From: Streptomyces showdoensis
Lineage (GTDB): Bacteria; Actinomycetota; Actinomycetes; Streptomycetales; Streptomycetaceae
Direction: 5' to 3'
Assembly: GCF_039535475.1 (NCBI RefSeq)
Contig: NZ_BAAAXG010000026.1
Coordinates: 1-64,000, forward strand
DNA: 64,000 nucleotides
Position 1 is the stretch's first letter, and the number at the start of each line of letters is the position of its first letter. This document shows, in pieces, positions 1 to 12,606 of the stretch. The notes below the pieces were generated by a model that was not told the DNA's origin, did no database searches, and worked only from the letters and a program-made list of their open reading frames with translations. The position numbers and the translations under genes are program-made.

Positions 1-2
1 GC

Positions 3-1694
3 GCGCGGGCCTTCGACCTCGCGCTGTGGCTGCTGCTCTGCGTCCCCGTGCTGCTGAAGTCGGACCCGAACGACGGCGGCTCGTGGCCCCGGGTCGGCAT
101 CGGCGTGGCGCTGCTCGCGGTGTGCGTGGCCGTGGGCCGGCGCCGCCCCACGGCGTCGCTGGCGCTCGCGGTGGCGGCCTCGCTGGCCACCAGCCCGGAG
201 CTGTTCACCCCCGCGTACACGCTGGCCCTGGTCGCCTTCGGCTATCTCGCCGGGCGCCGGGCGGCGGCGACCCGGCCGGCGCTGTGGCTGTTCGGGACGG
301 TGCCCGTCGTGGGCCTCGTGCTGGTCGGGCTGACAGGCCGGCCGCTGGTGATCTGGTTCGCGCTGGTCCTGTCGCTGGCCCTCGCGGTCGTCGCGCCCTG
401 GCTGATCGGGCGGTACGCGCGCCAGTACGACCGGCTGGTGCGCAGCGGCTGGGAGCTGGCCGACCGGATGGAGCGCGAACAGGCGGCCGTCGCCGACCGG
501 GAGCGGCTGCGCGAGCGGTCCCGGATCGCCGGCGACATGCACGACTCGCTCGGGCACGACCTGGCCCTGATCGCGGTCCGCGCGGGTGCCCTGGAGGTCG
601 ATCCGGCCCTCGGCGCCGAGCAGCAGCGGGCGGCGGGCGAGCTGCGCCGGGCGGCGGCCGACGCGACGGGGCGGCTGCGGGACATCATCGGGGTGCTGCG
701 CGAGGGCGACGAGGAGGCGACGGCGGCGCCGGTCGCCCCGGCGGACGAGTCCGTCGCCGAACTGGTCGCCCGGGCCCGCGCCTCGGGGATGGAGGTGGCG
801 CTGGTCCAGTCGGCGGGGGACGCCGCGGCGGGCGCGGCCCCGCTCGCGGAGATGACGGCGCGGGCCGTGCACCGGGTGGTCCAGGAGGGTCTCACCAACG
901 CGGCCAAGCACGCGCCGGGGGCGCGGGTCGAGGTGTCCGTGGAACGGGACGCCGGACGGGACCCCGCACGGGACGGCGGACCCGGCACCGGGCGGGCCGC
1001 CGACCGGAGCCCGGACCGCGGCACGGGCCGGGACACCGGGAGGCACACGGGCCGGGCCCCGGACCGGCACGCCGGACGGGAGTTGGACGGGGCTCCCGGG
1101 CGCGCCGGCGCCCCGCCCTCCGCCGAGCTCGTCCGGGTCCGGGTCGTCAGCGGGCCCCCGGGGCGGGGGCGGTCCGGGCTCGCCTCCGGTGGGAGCGGGC
1201 TGGTCGGTCTCGACGAGCGGGTGCGGCTCGCGGGCGGCACGCTCGCCCAGCGGGTCACCGCCGAGGGCGGCTTCGAACTCTCCGCCGCCCTGCCGCTGCG
1301 GCCGCCCGCGCCGCGCCCCGCCGCGCCCCGGTCGGCGCGGGAGCTGGACCGGGCCCGCCGCGAGGTGCGGCGCGGGCTCGCGCGGGCGATCTGGATCCCG
1401 CTCGCCCTGCTCGTGGCGCTGGGGCTGCTGATGGCGGGCGTCGGCCTCTACACCCAGCACCGGTCGTATCTGGAGCCGGAGGACTACGCCCGCATCCGGC
1501 TGGGGCAGACCCGCTCGGAGGTCGGCGAGTGGCTGCCCGACCGGCCGCTGGACGGGCGCCCGCAGCGGGCGCCGGCGGAGCCGCCCGGGATGGACGAGTG
1601 CCTGTACTACCGGGCGACGATGCTGGCGGCGATCCCGGTGTACCGGCTCTGCTTCGCCGGCGGGCGGCTCGCGGACCGGGCGGAGGTGCCGTGA
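3..1694 (+). CDS. Sensor histidine kinase, 5'-truncated by window edge
   Basis: This membrane sensor kinase is cut by the left edge, so its start codon is not visible. The visible part has about five hydrophobic segments (to base ~410). A HisKA_3-type box follows with the phosphoacceptor His codon at 540-542 (motif MHDSLGHDL), then an ATPase domain with N box EGLTNAAKH (~880-912) and a GSGLVGLDER segment (~1190-1220). A Gly/Arg/Asp-rich insert of about 60 residues (~940-1110) interrupts the ATPase domain, and the usual Asp box is not recognisable. A further membrane segment (~1387-1452) leads to an extra tail of ~80 residues. The partner response regulator would lie left of the window. The gene is convergent with glgP. 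Confidence 0.9.
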   Translation, partial: ARAFDLALWLLLCVPVLLKSDPNDGGSWPRVGIGVALLAVCVAVGRRRPTASLALAVAASLATSPELFTPAYTLALVAFGYLAGRRAAATRPALWLFGTVPVVGLVLVGLTGRPLVIWFALVLSLALAVVAPWLIGRYARQYDRLVRSGWELADRMEREQAAVADRERLRERSRIAGDMHDSLGHDLALIAVRAGALEVDPALGAEQQRAAGELRRAAADATGRLRDIIGVLREGDEEATAAPVAPADESVAELVARARASGMEVALVQSAGDAAAGAAPLAEMTARAVHRVVQEGLTNAAKHAPGARVEVSVERDAGRDPARDGGPGTGRAADRSPDRGTGRDTGRHTGRAPDRHAGRELDGAPGRAGAPPSAELVRVRVVSGPPGRGRSGLASGGSGLVGLDERVRLAGGTLAQRVTAEGGFELSAALPLRPPAPRPAAPRSARELDRARREVRRGLARAIWIPLALLVALGLLMAGVGLYTQHRSYLEPEDYARIRLGQTRSEVGEWLPDRPLDGRPQRAPAEPPGMDECLYYRATMLAAIPVYRLCFAGGRLADRAEVP

Positions 1695-2238
1695 GGCCGG
1701 CCCCCCGCCCCGGTCCGGCGGTCTAGCGCAGGATCACTCCCCCGTTCTCGGCGTTCGTCTCCGCCGGGAGCGCGAGCAGGCCCGGTTCGGCGGGGTGGGC
1801 GAGGAGGGGGTGGGCCGGCAGCACGCGGACCGTGCAGCCGAAGGGGCCCGTGCGGTCCAGGGAGAGCGCGCCCCCGTAGGGGACCCTGCCCTCCAGGTCC
1901 GGGCCGGCGGCGGGTTTGAGGACGGTCGTCCGGGGGTCGAGGAGCCGGTCGTCGGGGTCGACCCGGCCCGTGACGGCCTGGACCTCGACGTCGTCGGGGG
2001 TGAGTTCGCCGAGGGACACCCGGACGCGGACGGCCGGGGTGGCGCCCAGTTCGGCGTCCTCCAGGCCGTCGCCGATCTCCACGTGGTCGACGGACACCTT
2101 CGGCCAGGCGCCGCGCACCCGGGCCTTCCAGGCGGCGAGCGCGCGGGCCTCGGCGGGGCCCAGCGCCCGGTGGGCGGCGGCCGCGGGGGCGTAGAGCCGC
2201 GTCACGTACTCCTGGACCATGCGGTCGGCGAGCACCTT

Positions 2239-2243
2239 GGGGG
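2239..2243. other. Homopolymer frameshift site 2 in glgP
   Basis: A run of five G (five C in the coding strand). Read as given, the protein goes LGPQGAR and loses homology. With four G it reads LGPKVLADRMVQEYVTRLY, as in phosphorylases. Confidence 0.85.
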
Positions 2244-3457
2244 CCGAGGTCGCCGAGGGTGCGCCGGACCATGGTGGTCCAGCCGGCCGGCACCCCGTCG
2301 GGGCCGCGGTCGTAGAAGCGGGGCGCGACCCGGCGCTCGATCAGCTCGTAGAGGGCGGCGGCCTCCAGGTCGTCGCGGCGGTCCTCGTCGAGGGCGGCGG
2401 CCCCGTCGGCGGTGGGGATCGCCCAGCCGAAGTCGGGCTCGAACCACTCGTCCCACCAGCCGTCCAGGACGGAGAGGTTGAGGCAGCCGTTGAGCGCGGC
2501 CTTCATGCCACTGGTGCCACAGGCCTCCAGGGGGCGCAGCGGGTTGTTGAGCCAGACGTCGCAGCCGGGGTAGAGCCCGCGGGCCATGCCCATGCCGTAG
2601 TCGGGGAGGAAGACGATCCGGTGCCGCACCCGCGGGTCGTCGGCGAAGCGGACCAGTTCCTGGACGAGCCGCTTCCCGCCGTCGTCGGCGGGGTGCGCCT
2701 TGCCGGCGACGACCAGCTGCACGGGGCGTTCGGGGTGGAGCAGCAGGGCCCGGAGCCGGTCCTTGTCGCGCAGCATCAGGGTGAGCCGCTTGTACGAGGG
2801 GACCCGGCGGGCGAAGCCGATGGTGAGGACCTCGGGGTCGAGGACGGTGTCGGTCCAGCCGAGTTCGGCGGCCGCGGCGCCGCGCTGCCGCCAGGAGGCC
2901 CGTACCCGGCGGCGCACGTCGGTGACGAGCCGCTCGCGGAGGGTGCGGCGGAGCTCCCACAGGGTGCGGTCGTCGGCGTCGGGGGCGAGCCGGGCGACCT
3001 CGGGGGCGGTCCAGGTGGGGGCGTGGACGCCGTTGGTGATGGAGGTGAGGGGGATCTCGTCGCCGTCGAAGCCGGGCCAGAGTCCGGCGAACATGGCGCG
3101 GCTGACGGCGCCGTGGAGGGTGGAGACGCCGTTGGCGCGCTGGGCGAGCCGGAGGCCCATGGCGGCCATGTTGAAGACGCCGGGCTCGCCGCCGAGGGGG
3201 GTCTCGTCGCCGAGCGCGAGGACGCGGCCGACGTCGACGCCGGCGAGTTCGCCGTCCTCGCCGAGGTGGCGGGCGACCAGGGCCCGGTCGAAGCGGTCGA
3301 TGCCGGCCGGGACGGGGGTGTGGGTGGTGAAGACGGTGCCGGCCCGGACGGTCTCCAGGGCGGCGTCGAAGTCGAGTCCCTGTCCGGCCAGTTCGCGGAT
3401 GCGTTCGAGGCCGAGCAGGCCGGCGTGGCCCTCGTTGGTGTGGAAGACCTCGGGGGC

Positions 3458-3463
3458 GGGGGG
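3458..3463. other. Homopolymer frameshift site 1 in glgP
   Basis: A run of six G (six C in the coding strand). Read as given, the protein goes LTGTPRPRGLPH. With five G it reads LTGTPAPEVFHTNEGHAG, which is the conserved phosphorylase sequence. Confidence 0.88.
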
Positions 3464-4471
3464 TGCCGGTGAGCCGGCACCAGGTGCGGACGGCGCGGAC
3501 GCCGCCGATGCCGAGCAGCATCTCCTGGAGCAGCCGGTGCTCGCTGCCGCCGCCGTAGAGCCGGTCGGTGACCTCGCGTTCGCCGGGGGCGTTCTCCTCG
3601 ACGTCGGAGTCGAGCATGAGCAGCGGGACCCGGCCGACCTGGGCCACCCACAGGTGGGCGTGCAGGCTGCGGCCGCCGGGCAGGGCGAGGGTGATCCGGG
3701 CGGGGTTGCCGTCGGGCTCGCGCAGCAGGGTGACGGGCAGCTCGCCGGGGTCGAGGACGGGGTAGTGCTCCTGCTGCCAGCCGTCGCGGGAGAGGGACTG
3801 GCGGAAGTAGCCGTGGCGGTAGAGCAGTCCGACGCCGATGAGCGGGACGCCGAGGTCGCTGGCGGCCTTGAGGTGGTCGCCGGCGAGGATGCCGAGGCCG
3901 CCGGAGTACTGGGGCAGGGCGGCGGTGACGCCGAACTCGGGCGAGAAGTACGCGATCGAGGCGGGCGGTTCGCCGGGCTGCCGCTGGTACCAGCGGGGCT
4001 CGTGGAGGTAGTGGTCGAGGTCCTCGGCGGCGGCCCGCAGCCGGGTCTGGAAGTCCTGGTCGGCGGCGAGCGCGGCGAGGCGTCCGGCGTCGATGGCGCC
4101 GAGCACGCGGACGGGGTCGCCGTCGCCGTGCCCGAGCGGGTCGAGGGAGTCGAAGAGCTCGCGGGTGGGGTCGTGCCAGGACCAGCGCAGGTTGCGCGCC
4201 AGGTCGGCGAGGGGTCGAAGGGTGTCGGGGAGGACGGGGCGCACGGTGAATCGACGGATTGCCTTCACGTGTTCCACCTTCGCAGGGTGTGACGGAGCGG
4301 AGCGGAAGCACCACGCTGTGCGTCCGGGGTTCCGTCGCGGAGGTTAGGCGAAGGAGCCGGGCGCCGCTACGGCGCGCGCGGGGCACGGCGGGCGCCCCGG
4401 GGGCCCCGGGGCCCGGCCGGCCCGGGCCCGGCGGCGGCTTTCGGCCGTGCCCCGGGGCTGCCGGGGCGTCA

Positions 4472-4488
4472 TGTGCCGTTGCGGCACA
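4472..4488. promoter_or_regulatory. Perfect inverted repeat, candidate operator
   Basis: The arms TGTGCCG and CGGCACA are perfect 7-mers around a TTG centre. The site lies about 200 bp from the glgP start and about 365 bp from the glgE start. The regulator is unknown; the shape would suit a LacI- or TetR-type dimer. Confidence 0.4.
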
Positions 4489-4717
4489 AGGTGTTCGACC
4501 GGTCCCCGGCGCGGCGGCCGGAACGGGTCGCGGCGGCCGGGGCGGCGGGGCGGCCCCGGCTGGTGCGGGCGGGCGGGGGCGGCCCGGAGGGGCGGCCCGC
4601 CGCCTCGTGAACGGAAGCACACACGGTGGCCGCCCGGGGCCGGTGGCACGACCGGGACCGGGAGGAACCGGTGCCGTCCGACAAGGACGGGACCGGTTTC
4701 TTGTCCGGGACGTGTTC

Positions 4718-4746
4718 TTGCCGGTCCGGCTACGCCCTAGTAGTTA
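4718..4746 (+). promoter_or_regulatory. Candidate glgE operon promoter
   Basis: TTGCCG (4718-4723), 17-bp spacer, TAGTTA (4741-4746). It would give a leader of about 100 nt before the glgE ATG. This rests on sequence resemblance only. Confidence 0.35.
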
Positions 4747-4852
4747 ACAAAGCGCCGGATTGCCCACCCGAAATCGATGGGAAGGCTCCTCCCCGTACCC
4801 CTTCTTACTCCCTCCAGACCCGCCATCCGAGTGAACGCGCACAGGAGCGGTC

Positions 4853-8649
<3,797 letters not shown>

Positions 8650-8674
8650 AGTACCGTCAATTCAGTTCTGTCCC

Positions 8675-8702
8675 GTGTGGGGCGGTTTCCCCCGCCCCAC
8701 AC
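8675..8702 (+). terminator. Strong hairpin between treS and maltokinase gene
   Basis: A perfect 11-bp stem GTGTGGGGCGG / CCGCCCCACAC with a 6-nt loop, 25 bases after the treS stop. Imperfect outer arms extend it (AGTTC near 8663, GGAACT near 8704). There is no T run. It could be a partial terminator or an RNA-processing or stability element that sets treS against mak-glgB expression. Confidence 0.5.
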
Positions 8703-8882
8703 CGGGAACTGTGTCCCACACGCACTTCAGGTCCATACGGGCCTTCTTGCCGGGCCCATACGGATCTTCCCCCTCCGACACGTCCCGCACATCCGGACAG
8801 CCGAAGCCGCCATCCGGGACACTCTGCGCATTTGAACGCATACGAAGCCCAATTGCGCGCCCCGGGGAAAGGACGCGATGCC

Positions 8883-10235
8883 ATGCCGGAGACCGCCGCA
8901 TCCACCACCCGGGCCCCGGACGCCCTCCTCCCGTCGCTCACGCCCCTGCTCCACGGCTGGCTGCCCCGGCAGCGGTGGTTCGCGGGCAAGGGCCGCCGGG
9001 TCACCGGATTCACCCTGGACGCGGCCACCGAGCTGCTGCCGCTGGACGGCGCCGGACCCGGACTCCTCCATCTGCTCGTACGGGTCGAACAGCCGGGCCG
9101 CCCGGCCGGAACGCCCGCCGACTGCTACCAGTTGCTCCTCGGCGTGCGGCCCCAGCTGCCGCCGCGCCTCGCCCCCGCCCTGATCGGGCGGATCCGGCAG
9201 GGCCCGCTCGCCGGACGGGCCGTCTACGAGGGGCTGCGCGACCCGCGGCTCGCCGGACTGCTCTACGAGCGGCTGCGCGCCCCGGGCCGGATCGGCCCGC
9301 TCAACTTCCACACCACGGCGGCGCTGCCGCCCGCCCTCGCCCCCCGCGTCCTGGACGCCGAACAGTCCAACTCGTCCCTCGTCTACGGAGATTCGTTCAT
9401 CCTGAAGATCTTCCGGCGGGTCAGCCCCGGCGCCAACCCCGACCTCGAGCTGCCGCTCGCGCTGGCCGGGGCGGGCTGCGCCCGGGTGCCGGCGCCGGTC
9501 GCCTGGTTCGAGACGGGCGCGGCGACGCTCGGGGTGCTCCAGCCGTACCTGCGCGACTCGCGCGACGGCTGGCGGCTGGCGCTCGACGCGCTGGCCGACG
9601 GCCGGGAGTTCACCGACGAGGCCTTCGCCCTCGGCCGGGCCACCGCCGAGGTCCACCTGGCGCTCGCCACCGCCCTGCCCACGGAGCGGCTGCACCGGGC
9701 CCAGTCCCGTCACCTGGCCGCGGCCATGGACGCGCGGCTGCACGCCGCCGCCCAGGCCGTCCCGGCCCTGCTCCCGCACGTGCCGGGGCTGCGCTCCGTC
9801 TTCGCCGCGGCGGAGGACGCCCTCGGCTCGGGCCGGCTCCAGCGCATCCACGGCGACCTCCATCTCGGCCAGACCCTCCGGGGCTCCGACGGGGCCTGGG
9901 CGGTGATCGACTTCGAGGGCGAGCCCGCCAAGCCGCTCGACGAGCGGCGCAGCCCGCAGCCGACCGTCCGCGACATCGCCGGCATGCTCCGCTCCTTCGA
10001 CTACGCGGCCCGCACCCACCGCCCCTGGAACGCCGACTGGGCGGCCCGCTGCCGCGCCGCGTACTGCACGGGCTACGCCGAGGCCTCCGGCACCGACCCG
10101 CGCGACGATCCGGCGCTCCTGCGCGCCTACGAGACCGACAAGGCGGTGTACGAGGTCGTCTACGAGGCCCGGCACCGGCCGGACTGGCTGCCGGTCCCGA
10201 TGGCCGCCATCGAACGCCTGTCGAGCACGTCATGA
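8883..10235 (+). CDS. mak: Maltokinase (Mak/Pep2)
   Basis: This enzyme phosphorylates maltose to maltose-1-phosphate with ATP and so makes the GlgE donor. It has 450 residues with an aminoglycoside-phosphotransferase-like fold. The N-terminal cap has the typical [12 protein letters not shown], the ATP lobe has [16 protein letters not shown], the catalytic loop is [11 protein letters not shown] and the metal motif is [11 protein letters not shown] 8883 is preceded by GGGGAAAGGA at a good distance; an overlapping ATG at 8878 is out of frame. Its place between treS and glgB fits the pathway order. Confidence 0.95.
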   Translation: MPETAASTTRAPDALLPSLTPLLHGWLPRQRWFAGKGRRVTGFTLDAATELLPLDGAGPGLLHLLVRVEQPGRPAGTPADCYQLLLGVRPQLPPRLAPALIGRIRQGPLAGRAVYEGLRDPRLAGLLYERLRAPGRIGPLNFHTTAALPPALAPRVLDAEQSNSSLVYGDSFILKIFRRVSPGANPDLELPLALAGAGCARVPAPVAWFETGAATLGVLQPYLRDSRDGWRLALDALADGREFTDEAFALGRATAEVHLALATALPTERLHRAQSRHLAAAMDARLHAAAQAVPALLPHVPGLRSVFAAAEDALGSGRLQRIHGDLHLGQTLRGSDGAWAVIDFEGEPAKPLDERRSPQPTVRDIAGMLRSFDYAARTHRPWNADWAARCRAAYCTGYAEASGTDPRDDPALLRAYETDKAVYEVVYEARHRPDWLPVPMAAIERLSSTS

Positions 10236-10371
10236 CCCCGTTCGGCCGAACCGGCCGGGGCGCGGGCCTGCGGTGGAGGCGACTCGCACCGTTCGGCCGA
10301 GTGTCCCCGGGCGGCGCGGCGCCGTTGCGTCCTCGTACCCCCGTTCCCCTCGCCCTCCAGGAGGCACCCCG

Positions 10372-12606
10372 GTGACCCCCCGCCCCGCAGGCAAGACGGC
10401 AGACGGCTCGCGGCAGGCGCCGCCGCTGGACCCCGGTGACCGGGCCCGGCTGCTCGCCGGCGAGCACCACGACCCGCACGGGGTGCTCGGCGCCCACCCG
10501 GTCAAGGGCGGGATCGCGGTGCGGGTGCTCCGGCCGTGGGCGAAGGAGGTGGCCGTGCTCCTGCCGAAGGGGCGGCGGGTCCCGCTCCACGACGACGGGG
10601 ACGGGCTGTTCTCCGGGGTCGTGCCGCTGCTGCGCAAGGTGCCCGAGTACCGGCTCGGGGTGCGGTACGACGCGGACGAGCTGGTCGTCGACGACCCGTA
10701 CCGCTTCCTGCCCGCGCTCGGCGAGCTCGATCTGCACCTGATCGGCGAGGGCCGCCACGAGGAGCTGTGGACGGCGCTCGGCGCGCGGGTCGTCACCCAC
10801 CAGGGCACGGCCGGCACCCGCTTCACCGTGTGGGCGCCGAACGCCCGCGGCGTGCGGGTCACCGGGGACTGGACGTACTGGGACGGCAGCGGGCTGCCGA
10901 TGCGCTCGCTCGGCTCCTCGGGCGTGTGGGAGCTGTTCGTGCCGGGCGTGGGCGAGGGGGCGCTGTACAAGTTCGACATCGCCCGCCCGGACGGCTCGCA
11001 CACGGTCCGCGCCGACCCGATGGCCCGGCGCACCGAGTGCCCCCCGAACACCGCGTCGGTGGTGACGGACGACCACCACGTGTGGGGGGACGCGGAGTGG
11101 ATGGAGCGGCGCGGGGAGCGGCCGCACCACGAGGCGCCGCTGTCGGTGTACGAGGTGCACCTGCCGTCCTGGCGGCCGGGCCTCTCGTACCGGCAGCTGG
11201 CCGAGCAGCTGCCGGGCTACGTGCGCGATCTCGGCTTCACCCACGTCGAGTTCATGGCCGTGGCCGAGCATCCCTTCCACGGCTCCTGGGGCTACCAGGT
11301 CACCGGCTTCTACGCGCCGACGGCCCGCCTGGGCACCCCCGACGACTTCCGGTTCCTGGTGGACGCGCTGCACCAGGCCGGGATCGGCGTCCTGATGGAC
11401 TGGGTGCCGGCGCACTTCCCGCGGGACGACTGGGCCCTCGCGGAGTTCGACGGGCGGCCGCTGTACGAGCACGAGGACCCGCGCCGCTCGGCCCACCCCG
11501 ACTGGGGGACGCTGGAGTTCGACTACGGGCGCAAGGAGGTGCGCAACTTCCTGGTCGCCAACGCCGTGTACTGGTGCGAGCGCTTCCACCTCGACGGCCT
11601 CCGGGTCGACGCGGTCGCCTCGATGCTCTACCTGGACTACTCGCGGGAGCACGGCGAGTGGCTGCCGAACGAGTTCGGCGGGCGGGAGAACCTGGACGCG
11701 GTGGCCTTCCTCCAGGAGATGAACGCCACCGTGTACAAGCGCTGCCCGGGCGTCGTCACCTTCGCCGAGGAGTCCACCGCCTGGGACGGGGTGACCCGGC
11801 CGACGGACCAGGTCGGCCCGGGCGGCTTCGGCGGGCTCGGCTTCGGCATGAAGTGGAACATGGGCTGGATGCACGACTCGCTGGGCTACGTGTCCAAGGA
11901 GCCGGTGCACCGCAAGTACCACCACCACGAGATGACCTTCTCGATGGTGTACGCGTACAGCGAGAACTACATCCTGCCGATCTCCCACGACGAGGTCGTG
12001 CACGGCAAGCGGTCACTGGTGTCGAAGATGCCCGGCGACTGGTGGCAGCAGCGCGCCGACCACCGGGCCTACCTGGGCTTCATGTGGGCCCACCCGGGCA
12101 AGCAGCTGCTCTTCATGGGGCAGGAGTTCGCCCAGGGCGCGGAGTGGTCGGTGGACCACGGCCCCGACTGGTGGCTGCTCGACCCGTCGTACGGGGCGGA
12201 GGCCGACCACCGGGGGGTGCGGGACCTGGTGCGCGACCTCAACACGGTGTACGCGGCCACCCCGGCGCTGTGGGAGCGGGACACCTCGCCCGAGGGCTTC
12301 CAGTGGGTGGTGGGCGACGCGGCCGAGGACAACGTCTTCGCCTTCCTCCGCTTCGACGCCTGCGGCTCCCCGCTGCTCGCCGTCTGCAACTTCTCCCCGG
12401 TGGTGCGGCACGACTACCGGCTGGGCGTGCCGGACACGTGCGCGGCCTGGGCGGAGGTGCTGAACACGGACGCGGCCCGCTACGGCGGCGGGGACGTGGT
12501 GGGCACCGACCCGGTGAAGACCGAGTCGGTGCCGTGGCACGGGCGTTCGGCGAGCCTGCGGATGACGCTGCCGCCGCTGGCGACGGTGTGGCTCAGGCCG
12601 GCCTGA
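10372..12606 (+). CDS. glgB: 1,4-alpha-glucan branching enzyme GlgB
   Basis: A GH13 enzyme of 744 residues that introduces alpha-1,6 branches into the glucan made by GlgE. It has an N1 domain plus CBM48 ([17 protein letters not shown], then [19 protein letters not shown]) before the barrel. The catalytic residues are Asp413 ([11 protein letters not shown]), Glu466 (FAEESTAW) and Asp540 ([10 protein letters not shown]). I chose GTG 10372 because GGAGG lies 7 bases upstream; a longer in-frame start at 10273 has no such site. The last 14 bases overlap the tail of the convergent helR gene. Confidence 0.96.
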   Translation: MTPRPAGKTADGSRQAPPLDPGDRARLLAGEHHDPHGVLGAHPVKGGIAVRVLRPWAKEVAVLLPKGRRVPLHDDGDGLFSGVVPLLRKVPEYRLGVRYDADELVVDDPYRFLPALGELDLHLIGEGRHEELWTALGARVVTHQGTAGTRFTVWAPNARGVRVTGDWTYWDGSGLPMRSLGSSGVWELFVPGVGEGALYKFDIARPDGSHTVRADPMARRTECPPNTASVVTDDHHVWGDAEWMERRGERPHHEAPLSVYEVHLPSWRPGLSYRQLAEQLPGYVRDLGFTHVEFMAVAEHPFHGSWGYQVTGFYAPTARLGTPDDFRFLVDALHQAGIGVLMDWVPAHFPRDDWALAEFDGRPLYEHEDPRRSAHPDWGTLEFDYGRKEVRNFLVANAVYWCERFHLDGLRVDAVASMLYLDYSREHGEWLPNEFGGRENLDAVAFLQEMNATVYKRCPGVVTFAEESTAWDGVTRPTDQVGPGGFGGLGFGMKWNMGWMHDSLGYVSKEPVHRKYHHHEMTFSMVYAYSENYILPISHDEVVHGKRSLVSKMPGDWWQQRADHRAYLGFMWAHPGKQLLFMGQEFAQGAEWSVDHGPDWWLLDPSYGAEADHRGVRDLVRDLNTVYAATPALWERDTSPEGFQWVVGDAAEDNVFAFLRFDACGSPLLAVCNFSPVVRHDYRLGVPDTCAAWAEVLNTDAARYGGGDVVGTDPVKTESVPWHGRSASLRMTLPPLATVWLRPA

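Larger units (their letters stand above)
1723..4268 (-). pseudogene. glgP: Glycogen/alpha-glucan phosphorylase GlgP, two +1 frameshifts
   Basis: This enzyme releases glucose-1-phosphate from alpha-1,4-glucan. The protein is readable end to end only if two frame changes are corrected. The N-terminal part (4268 to ~3463) contains SPEFGVTAALPQYSGGLG, the middle part (~3458 to ~2243) contains the PLP-lysine motif GTSGMKAALNG, and the C-terminal part (~2239 to 1723) ends NAENGGVILR. Each break is one extra G in a run, at 3458-3463 and 2239-2243. Removing both bases gives 847 residues, a normal length for the actinobacterial family. I chose GTG 4266-4268 because AAGGTGG lies just upstream and the protein then begins MKAIRRF, as in relatives. 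It diverges from glgE. Assembly error is more likely than a true pseudogene. Confidence 0.88.
4269..4852. other. Divergent glgP/glgE regulatory region, no gene
   Basis: These 584 bases separate the divergent glgP and glgE. I see no convincing gene; the open frames are arginine- and glycine-rich antisense frames. The region holds a perfect dyad at 4472-4488 and a candidate glgE promoter at 4718-4746. The rest is very GC-rich. Confidence 0.6.

Noticed and set aside
2776..4620. 614-codon minus frame reaching past the glgP start
   Set aside because: Shadow frame of glgP with Arg/Pro-rich composition. It gave no homology; the true path changes frame at 3458-3463.
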